This document shows, in pieces, positions 57,544-64,000 of a stretch of DNA of 64,000 nt. The position numbers and the translations under genes are program-made. The first letter of the stretch is position 1; every line of letters begins with the position of its first letter. The notes under the pieces were generated by a model, which was given only the letters and a program-made list of their open reading frames with translations, ran no database searches and was not told the origin of the DNA. Origin of the DNA: Roseovarius sp. 217 (GTDB lineage Bacteria > Pseudomonadota > Alphaproteobacteria > Rhodobacterales > Rhodobacteraceae); contig NZ_CH902584.1 in assembly GCF_000152845.1 (NCBI RefSeq), positions 1,330,933 through 1,394,932 on the forward strand, read 5' to 3'.

Positions 57544-60048
57544 ATGAGCGACAACGACGGAAAAAAACCATTGGGTGTGCGTGGCGCGGGTTCCCGGCCG
57601 GGGAACGTGAAGCAGAGCTTCAGCCATGGCCGGACCAAGAACGTCGTGGTGGAAACCAAGCGCAAGCGCGTCGTCGTGCCCAAGCCCACCGCCGCCGCGA
57701 CCGGCGCTGCCGGGACTGGAACGTCTTCGGGTATCACCAGCGCGTCCAAGCGCCCGGCCGGGATCTCTGATGCAGAGCTGGAGCGCCGGATGCGCGCGCT
57801 CGCCGCAGCCAGAGCGCGCGAGACCGAGGATGCAGCACAGCGCGAAGCCGATGAAAAGGCCCGCGAAGAAGAGCGTATGCGCCGCCGCGAAGAGGCCGAG
57901 GCCAAAGAGCGCGAGCAGCGCGAGGCCGAGGAAAAGGCCCGCGCCAAGGTCGAGGAAGACGAACGCCAGAAGCGTGCGACCGAGCAAGCCGCTCTCAAGG
58001 CGGCGGCATCGGCGGCAGAGCCGGATGCAGTGCCTGCTGCGGCTCCGTCTCGGGCGCCCGCCTCCAAGGTGACCCCCGTTGCGCGCAAGCGTGAGGAAGA
58101 CGATCAGCAATCCCGCCGGGGCAAGGCGCGTGGCACGGATGATGCACGCCGGTCCGGCAAGCTGACGCTCAATCAGGCCCTGTCTGGTGGCGAAGGCGGT
58201 CGCCAGAAATCCATGGCCGCGATGAAGCGCAAGCAAGAGCGCGCGCGGCAAAAGGCAATGGGCGGCTTGCAAGAGCGCGAAAAGATCGTGCGCGACGTGC
58301 AACTGCCCGAAGTGATCATGGTTTCGGAACTCGCCAACCGGATGGCCGAGCGCGTGGGCGATGTCGTCAAGGCGCTGATGCAAAGCGGCATGATGGTCAC
58401 GCAGAACCAGTCGATTGATGCCGATACCGCAGAGTTGATCATCGAGGAATTCGGGCACCGTGTGGTGCGCGTGAGCGACTCGGACGTCGAGGATGTGATT
58501 GATCAGGTCGATGACAAGCCCGAGGATATGATCTCGCGCCCGCCGGTCGTCACCATCATGGGCCATGTCGACCACGGCAAGACGTCGCTTCTGGATGCGA
58601 TCCGCGATGCCAAGGTTGTCGCCGGCGAGGCCGGGGGGATCACGCAGCATATCGGGGCCTATCAGGTCAAGACCGACAGCGGCGCGATGCTGACCTTCCT
58701 CGACACGCCCGGTCACGCGGCCTTTACCAGCATGCGGGCCCGTGGCGCGCAGGTGACGGATATCGTGGTTCTGGTCGTGGCGGCCGATGATGCGGTGATG
58801 CCGCAAACCATCGAGGCCATCAACCACGCCAAGGCGGCCAAGGTGCCGATGATCGTGGCGATCAACAAGATTGACAAATACGAGGCCAATCCGCAGAAAG
58901 TGCGGACCGATCTCTTGCAGCATGAAGTGATTGTCGAACAGATGTCCGGCGATGTTCAGGATGTCGAGGTTTCGGCCGTCACCGGACAAGGTCTGGATGA
59001 GCTGTTGGAGGCGATCGCCCTTCAGGCCGAGATTCTCGAACTCAAGGCCAACCCGAACCGGGCGGCTGAGGGTGCGGTGATCGAGGCGCAGTTGGATGTG
59101 GGCCGCGGTCCGGTCGCAACCGTGCTGGTCAAGAAGGGGACGCTGCGTCAGGGCGATATCTTTGTCGTGGGCGAGCAGTATGGCAAGGTGCGGGCGCTGA
59201 TCAACGACCGCGGCGAGCGGATCAAGGAAGCGGGTCCGTCGGTGCCGGTTGAGGTTCTGGGTCTGAATGGGACCCCCGAAGCGGGCGACGTTCTGAACGT
59301 GGTCGAGACCGAGGCGCAGGCGCGCGAGATCGCGGAATACCGCGAGAGCGCGTCAAAAGAAAAGCGCGCCGCTGCCGGGGCTGGCACCACGCTGGAGCAG
59401 CTATTGGCCAAGGCCAAGGAAGACGAGAACGTCAAGGAGATGCCGATCGTCGTCAAGGCGGACGTGCAAGGCTCTGCCGAAGCGATTGTTCAGGCGATGG
59501 AGAAGATCGGCAACGACGAGGTGCGCGTGCGCGTGCTTCATTCGGGTGTGGGCGCCATCACTGAATCCGATATCGGTCTGGCCGAGGCGTCCGGCGCGCC
59601 GGTGTTCGGCTTTAACGTGCGGGCCAATGCGCCGGCACGCAACAGCGCCAACCAAAAGGGTGTGGAGATCCGGTATTACTCGGTGATCTACGATCTGGTC
59701 GACGATGTGAAAGCCGCCGCAAGCGGTCTCTTGGGCAATGAAATTCGCGAGAAGTTCATCGGCTACGCCAAGATCAAGGAAGTCTTCAAGGTGACTGGCA
59801 TTGGTCGCGTGGCTGGCTGTCTGGTGACCGAAGGCGTTGCACGGCGGTCTGCCGGTGTGCGTCTGTTGCGCGACGATGTCGTGGTCCATGAGGGCACGCT
59901 CAAGACGCTCAAGCGGTTCAAGGACGACGTCAACGAGGTGCAGTCCGGTCAGGAATGCGGTATGGCGTTCGAGAACTATGACGATATTCGCCCCGATGAT
60001 GTCATCGAGATCTTTGAGCGCGAAGAAGTGGTGCGCACACTGGCGTAA
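57544..60048 (+). CDS. infB: Translation initiation factor IF-2
   Basis: 834-residue GTPase that places fMet-tRNA on the 30S subunit. A long charged N-terminal region (residues 70-250, rich in Arg/Glu/Ala) precedes the G domain [20 protein letters not shown] near residue 335, DTPGHAAF and NKIDK. Domains II-IV follow ([14 protein letters not shown]). It ends the operon; a hairpin terminator lies at 60074-60103. Confidence 0.98.
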   Translation: MSDNDGKKPLGVRGAGSRPGNVKQSFSHGRTKNVVVETKRKRVVVPKPTAAATGAAGTGTSSGITSASKRPAGISDAELERRMRALAAARARETEDAAQREADEKAREEERMRRREEAEAKEREQREAEEKARAKVEEDERQKRATEQAALKAAASAAEPDAVPAAAPSRAPASKVTPVARKREEDDQQSRRGKARGTDDARRSGKLTLNQALSGGEGGRQKSMAAMKRKQERARQKAMGGLQEREKIVRDVQLPEVIMVSELANRMAERVGDVVKALMQSGMMVTQNQSIDADTAELIIEEFGHRVVRVSDSDVEDVIDQVDDKPEDMISRPPVVTIMGHVDHGKTSLLDAIRDAKVVAGEAGGITQHIGAYQVKTDSGAMLTFLDTPGHAAFTSMRARGAQVTDIVVLVVAADDAVMPQTIEAINHAKAAKVPMIVAINKIDKYEANPQKVRTDLLQHEVIVEQMSGDVQDVEVSAVTGQGLDELLEAIALQAEILELKANPNRAAEGAVIEAQLDVGRGPVATVLVKKGTLRQGDIFVVGEQYGKVRALINDRGERIKEAGPSVPVEVLGLNGTPEAGDVLNVVETEAQAREIAEYRESASKEKRAAAGAGTTLEQLLAKAKEDENVKEMPIVVKADVQGSAEAIVQAMEKIGNDEVRVRVLHSGVGAITESDIGLAEASGAPVFGFNVRANAPARNSANQKGVEIRYYSVIYDLVDDVKAAASGLLGNEIREKFIGYAKIKEVFKVTGIGRVAGCLVTEGVARRSAGVRLLRDDVVVHEGTLKTLKRFKDDVNEVQSGQECGMAFENYDDIRPDDVIEIFEREEVVRTLA

Positions 60049-60073
60049 GTCAGGTGTTCAGGATGAACCAATG

Positions 60074-60103
60074 AAAAGGGCGGCCGAATGGGCTGCCCTT
60101 TTT
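60074..60103 (+). terminator. Terminator of the rimP-infB operon
   Basis: AAAAGGGCGGCC pairs with GGCTGCCCTTTT (one wobble), then T-run; located about 26 bases after the infB stop. Confidence 0.8.
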
Positions 60104-60124
60104 CATAGGTCTGTCGATGGTGGC

Positions 60125-60262
60125 TCAGGCGGCGCGGGAGTCGACCGGGCGGCCGGAATAGAGCCGGTTCCCAACCCTGACCTGCATCAGGCCATTGCTC
60201 AGCAGCCGAACGAATATTCCCTGAATTGAGACGCAAGAGCCTAATTGAACGGTGCGCAGCAT
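60125..60262 (-). CDS. Small conserved-looking 45-residue protein
   Basis: The sequence MLRTVQLGSCVSIQGIFVRLLSNGLMQVRVGNRLYSG looks like a folded small beta protein and is of a kind I associate with Rhodobacteraceae, though I cannot verify it. GGGGGA lies five bases before the ATG at 60262. It is convergent with infB, and the 180 bp upstream are AT-rich (promoter-like). A frame to 60343 would add 27 atypical residues. Confidence 0.5.
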   Translation of the reverse strand: MLRTVQLGSCVSIQGIFVRLLSNGLMQVRVGNRLYSGRPVDSRAA

Positions 60263-60444
60263 GTCATTCCCCCGAATGTGACAACTCCGTAAAGATGCTT
60301 TGATTATTTCCATATCTAGTAAAAAAGAAACAAACATTTCCATAAATTGTGCATTTTCTTGCGCTGGCCCGAAATACTATTTGTTTTCATAGGAAATAGT
60401 TGACGACTCAAATTTCATGACACCTGTTTCCGGTGCGAATCACG
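60263..60444. promoter_or_regulatory. AT-rich spacer upstream of the small ORF
   Basis: About 180 bp, rich in A/T (for example TAGTAAAAAAGAAACAAAC near 60320), between the small ORF and the convergent-side mutT end. It likely holds the promoter of the small ORF. No other ORF is supported. Confidence 0.4.
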
Positions 60445-60843
60445 TCACAGCCAGTCCCGCAGGATGGGAATCAGGGGAATATCGGCGGGGGGCATGGGGT
60501 AGGACCGCAGGTCCGCCGCGCGCACCCATTTGAGCGCCTGACCCTCGCGCCCCTGCACGATTCCCTCCCATTTACGACAGGCAAAGAGCGGCATCAGCAG
60601 GTGAAACTCAGGATAGGTATGGCTGGCAAAGGTCAGAGGCGCCAGGCAACTGGCCCAGGTGTTGATCCCCAACTCCTCGTCAAGTTCGCGGATCAGCGCC
60701 ACCTCTGGCGTCTCGCCCGGCTCAACCTTGCCGCCGGGAAACTCCCAGAGACCGGCCATGGATTTGCCGTCCGGTCTCTGGGTCAACAGAATGCGGCCAT
60801 CCACGTCAATCAGGGCGACCGCCGACACCAGAACGGTTTTCAC
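60445..60843 (-). CDS. mutT: 8-oxo-dGTP diphosphatase MutT
   Basis: 132-residue Nudix hydrolase. GGKVEPGETPEVALIRELDEELGI is a complete Nudix box. It removes oxidised dGTP. ATG overlaps the argJ stop by four bases (ATGA), so the two are coupled. Confidence 0.93.
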   Translation of the reverse strand: MKTVLVSAVALIDVDGRILLTQRPDGKSMAGLWEFPGGKVEPGETPEVALIRELDEELGINTWASCLAPLTFASHTYPEFHLLMPLFACRKWEGIVQGREGQALKWVRAADLRSYPMPPADIPLIPILRDWL

Positions 60844-62069
60844 GAGCGGTAATCCGCGTTGATGTCGATATAGCCATGCGTGAGATCGCAGGTCCAGACG
60901 CGCGCCGTGCCGCCGCCAAGGCCCAGATCGACGTGAATGACGATGTCTTGCTGCTTCATATAGGTGGCGGCGGCGGCCTCGTCATAGCTGGGGCTGACAA
61001 AGCCGTCCTTGGCCACCTGCATGGTGCCAAACCAGATCGCCAGCAGATCGCGGTCCGCACGTGCGCCGGATTTCCCGATGGCCATGACGACACGCCCCCA
61101 ATTGGGGTCTTCGCCCGCGATGGCCGTCTTGATCAGCGGCGAATTGGCGATGGCCTTGGCGTGGATATGCGCCTCAGCGTCCGAGGCGGCGCCGGTGACG
61201 GAAATTTCAACAAATTTCGTCGCCCCTTCACCATCGCGCACCACCTGATGCGCCAGGTCGAGCATGACGCGGCGCAGCCCTTCCATGAAGCCCATGCTGT
61301 TCTCGGTCACGCGGATGCCCGAGGCACCCGTCGCCGCCACAAGCAGCGTGTCAGAGGTCGAGGTGTCACTATCGACCGTGATGCAGTTAAAGGTCGTGCG
61401 ATTGAGCGCGCTGACCATGTCCTGCAAGATGTCCTGATCTATGGCCGCATCGGTAAAGATATAGACCAGCATCGTCGCCATATCGGGGGCGATCATGCCA
61501 GACCCCTTGGCGATGCCCGCGATATGCACGGCCTGCCCGTCGATCATCACGATTTCTGAGGCCCCTTTGGCAAAGGTATCGGTGGTCATGATGGCGCGGG
61601 CTGCGGTCTCTATCGCATGGGGTGAGAGGGCCGCAGCCAGATCATCGAGTTTGTCGATGATGCGCTCATGCGGCAGCGGCTCTCCGATCACGCCGGTCGA
61701 GGAGGAAAAGACGCGGGTGGCGGGCATGCCCAGCGTCTTGGCCGCCGCCTCGGTGATGGCCTGCACCGAGGAAGCTCCGCGCCGCCCGGTAAAGGCATTG
61801 GCATTGCCCGAGTTGACCACGATGGCGGCACCGGGAGTCGGATCGCCGCCGATCTTGTCCTGACAATCAAGCACCGCCGCAGAGCGGGTAGCAGAGCGGG
61901 TAAAGGCCCCCGCCATCGCAGTGCCGGGTGCCAAGCTGACCAAGAGCACATCGGTGCGATTCTGATAGCGCACCCCGGCCTCGGTGGTGGCAAAGCTGAC
62001 GCCGCCAATCACCGGCAGCGCGGGAAATCCCGCCGGGGCAAGCGGGGATAGCGGCGGTTTGGCACCCAT
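60840..62069 (-). CDS. argJ: Bifunctional ornithine acetyltransferase/N-acetylglutamate synthase
   Basis: 409-residue self-processing enzyme of arginine synthesis; it moves acetyl from N-acetylornithine to glutamate. The cleavage site is Ala-Thr in KGSGMIAPDMATMLVY; VNSGNANAFTG and MTTDTFAKGA are conserved. Fused single ORF as usual. Gap of three bases to the parvulin upstream. Confidence 0.97.
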   Translation of the reverse strand: MGAKPPLSPLAPAGFPALPVIGGVSFATTEAGVRYQNRTDVLLVSLAPGTAMAGAFTRSATRSAAVLDCQDKIGGDPTPGAAIVVNSGNANAFTGRRGASSVQAITEAAAKTLGMPATRVFSSSTGVIGEPLPHERIIDKLDDLAAALSPHAIETAARAIMTTDTFAKGASEIVMIDGQAVHIAGIAKGSGMIAPDMATMLVYIFTDAAIDQDILQDMVSALNRTTFNCITVDSDTSTSDTLLVAATGASGIRVTENSMGFMEGLRRVMLDLAHQVVRDGEGATKFVEISVTGAASDAEAHIHAKAIANSPLIKTAIAGEDPNWGRVVMAIGKSGARADRDLLAIWFGTMQVAKDGFVSPSYDEAAAATYMKQQDIVIHVDLGLGGGTARVWTCDLTHGYIDINADYRS

Positions 62070-62072
62070 GGC

Positions 62073-62924
62073 TCAGTTCTCCAGCAAGTCGGTTTGGTTG
62101 ATCACGGCCGGGTCCATGGCGCTACTGTCGGAGCGCACAATCTCGGTTGCGGCCTCGCGTTCGGTCATGAAGGCATTGAATGCGTCGCGGCGCAGGGTGT
62201 TCGCCAAATCCTCGCGCACCGCATCGAGCGTTGGGCGTTCCTTGACGCGAGTCTCGTTGAGTTGGATCACATGCCAGCCGAATTGCGTCTGCAACGGGGC
62301 GGAAACGTCTCCGACCTCGAGGGCTGCAACCGCCGCAAAGAACTCTGGCACCATCACGCCATCACCGAACCAGCCCAGATCGCCGCCCGAGGGGCCGGAC
62401 GGGCCGGTGGAATGCTCTTGCGCGAGTGCTGCGAAATTTGCGCCGCCTTCCAACTCCGCCACCAGCTTTTGCGCCTCTTCTTCGGTCTCGACGAGGATAT
62501 GCGCGGCCTTGTATTCGGTCTGATCCTCTTGCCCCGCATATTGCGCGTCATAGGCGGCTTGCAGGCGCTCTTCGGTCATGTCGGCGTTGACCACACCTTC
62601 GGCCACATCGGCGGCCAGCACGGCGCGGCGCTCGTTCTCGAGCCGGAGAGCGGCGGCGCGGGACACCTCGCCGTCATGTGCCTGCACCAGCAATTCCTGC
62701 TGGATGAGCTGTTCGAGCACGCCGCTGAACAACGCATCGGGGGGTGTCTGATCAAATTGCTCTGGCAGGGCCGCACGCACCGCCAGCATATGCCCAAGGG
62801 TGATGTCGGTGCCGCCAACGGTGGCCATCACCGTTTCGGGGCTGGGGGTATCCTGGGCTGTGGCGGGAGAGGTGAGGGCCAGTCCGGTGACCAGTATGGT
62901 GGTGGAAAAGAGGGTGCGGAGCAT
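62073..62924 (-). CDS. Periplasmic parvulin-type peptidyl-prolyl isomerase
   Basis: 283-residue exported PpiC-like chaperone. A signal peptide covers residues 1-23 (cleavage after ATAQ). The parvulin domain begins at YKAAHILVETEEEAQKLV and has GPSGPSGGDLGWFGDG, MVPEFFAAVAAL and FGWHVIQL. The N-terminal part resembles SurA-like chaperone sections. ATG at 62924 is the start of the signal peptide; divergent from secA. Confidence 0.92.
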   Translation of the reverse strand: MLRTLFSTTILVTGLALTSPATAQDTPSPETVMATVGGTDITLGHMLAVRAALPEQFDQTPPDALFSGVLEQLIQQELLVQAHDGEVSRAAALRLENERRAVLAADVAEGVVNADMTEERLQAAYDAQYAGQEDQTEYKAAHILVETEEEAQKLVAELEGGANFAALAQEHSTGPSGPSGGDLGWFGDGVMVPEFFAAVAALEVGDVSAPLQTQFGWHVIQLNETRVKERPTLDAVREDLANTLRRDAFNAFMTEREAATEIVRSDSSAMDPAVINQTDLLEN

Positions 62925-63115
62925 GAAATCATCCTTTGGTGTGGTGCGCAGGGCGCGGGTGCGCGGGTGCGCAGCGTTGACACTCAACCGGCTGGCCCTT
63001 ACATCGCCTTGAGACCAAGGCAGAACCGCCGTCTTGCGCCCGTTTTAGGGTGGTGCGGCAAGAGGGGCAAGCGGTTGCCTGTCACGGATAGTCAAAACAC
63101 CGGAACGGATAGAAC

Positions 63116-64000
63116 ATGTTGGGTATTGGAACGGTCGCCAAAAAGATCTTCGGCACCCCGAATGACCGCAAGATCAAGGCGACACGGCCGCTGATCGCAA
63201 AGATCAACGCGCTGGAACCCGAATATCAGGCGCTGAGCGATCAGGCGCTGATTGACAAGACCGCAGAATTCCGCAGCCGTATCGCCGGGGGCGAGACCCT
63301 TGATGCGATCCTGCCAGAAGCCTTTGCCAATTGCCGCGAGGGTGCGCGCCGGGCCTTGGGGCTGCGCGCGTTCGATGTTCAGCTCAAGGGCGGGATATTC
63401 CTGCATCAGGGCAACATTGCCGAAATGAAGACCGGCGAGGGCAAGACGCTGGTCGCGACCTTTCCCGCCTATCTCAACGCGCTGTCGGGCAAGGGCGTGC
63501 ATATCGTCACGGTCAACGACTATCTGGCAAAGCGCGATGCCGAATGGATGGGCAAGGTGTTTGCCGCGCTCGGCATGACGACCGGCGTGGTCTATCCCCA
63601 GCAACCCGAGTCCGAGAAAAAGGCGGCCTATGCCGCCGACGTGACCTATGCCACCAACAACGAACTTGGCTTTGATTATCTGCGCGACAACATGAAATCC
63701 TCGCTCGAGGACATGAACCAGCGCGGGCATAATTTCGCCGTGGTCGACGAGGTGGACAGTATCCTGATCGACGAGGCGCGCACGCCTTTGATCATCTCGG
63801 GTCCAAGTCAGGATCGCAGCGGTCTCTATCAGTCGATCAACACGCTGATCCAGGAAGTGCAGGACGATCATTACAAGCTGGATGAGAAGACCCGCAACGT
63901 CACCTTTACCGACGAGGGCAACGAGTTTCTCGAAAACCTGCTCAGTGTGCGCGGCGTGCTGCCCGAGGGGCAATCGCTCTATGATCCCGAGAGCACGACC
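63116..64000 (+). CDS. secA: Preprotein translocase ATPase SecA (N-terminal part)
   Basis: 295 residues visible, the rest lies beyond the window. Motor of Sec export. [21 protein letters not shown], then Walker [23 protein letters not shown] and DEAD-type [22 protein letters not shown]. Frame open to the last base. Confidence 0.97.
   Translation, partial: MLGIGTVAKKIFGTPNDRKIKATRPLIAKINALEPEYQALSDQALIDKTAEFRSRIAGGETLDAILPEAFANCREGARRALGLRAFDVQLKGGIFLHQGNIAEMKTGEGKTLVATFPAYLNALSGKGVHIVTVNDYLAKRDAEWMGKVFAALGMTTGVVYPQQPESEKKAAYAADVTYATNNELGFDYLRDNMKSSLEDMNQRGHNFAVVDEVDSILIDEARTPLIISGPSQDRSGLYQSINTLIQEVQDDHYKLDEKTRNVTFTDEGNEFLENLLSVRGVLPEGQSLYDPESTT

Overview
The window reads as the chromosome of a marine alphaproteobacterium of the Rhodobacteraceae (Roseobacter group). 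The basis is the high G+C coding style, the DgcN/DgcA D-glutamate genes, a Mcl1-type malyl-CoA lyase, a DUF5928/GT14 glycosyltransferase, a stand-alone Hint-domain protein and the dnaA/dnaN/recF/gyrB and rimP/nusA/ylxR/infB blocks. The genus cannot be fixed from sequence reading alone.

Positions 1-8200 are an accessory region ending at a tRNA-Leu(CAG) gene. Next to the 3' end of that tRNA lies a tyrosine recombinase, the usual layout of an element integrated in a tRNA. Inside are an IS21-family insertion that runs off the left edge and has cut a ParB-like gene, a stand-alone RNase HI, an unrecognised two-helix membrane/coiled-coil protein, a Bro-N (phage antirepressor) fragment, a serine recombinase with nearby repeats, and an AT-rich HNH nuclease gene. 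The left boundary is not visible.

Positions 8400-31400 are mostly core metabolism on the plus strand. They hold an NDUFA9-like reductase, uppP (minus), gltD-GFA-gltB, mtgA, a GST, queG, a hydantoinase/oxoprolinase, the kbl-tdh threonine pathway, a Hint protein, an Lrp regulator divergent from alanine dehydrogenase, and a peptide-type ABC transporter (two permeases plus a fused double ATPase). After the convergent mcl1 gene come dgcN, dgcA and a D-amino-acid transaminase. Together with ald and the transporter this looks like a station for taking up and degrading D-amino-acid peptides, possibly of peptidoglycan origin; that link is an inference.

Positions 35600-45200 hold a VOC protein, a branched-chain aminotransferase, and the replication block read on the minus strand: rpsT, dnaA, dnaN, recF, a VOC protein, a LysE exporter and gyrB. 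Positions 45400-54560 are mixed: a sulfotransferase divergent from a GT14 glycosyltransferase (surface polysaccharide), a HIT protein, a bacterial voltage-gated sodium channel, pheS (with no pheT after it and a foreign-looking DUF2513 gene instead), a BLUF blue-light sensor, creatinase and a DmpA-type peptidase.

Positions 54560-64000 carry the rimP-nusA-ylxR-infB operon behind a terminator-like leader, a conserved-looking 45-residue small ORF, mutT-argJ, a periplasmic parvulin, and the start of secA, cut by the window edge.

No single, clearly new multi-gene system is evident. The best leads are the unrecognised membrane protein and the HNH gene in the island, the D-amino-acid cluster with its palindrome, the foreign segment after pheS, the recurring start-codon-proximal motif, and the leader of rimP-nusA.
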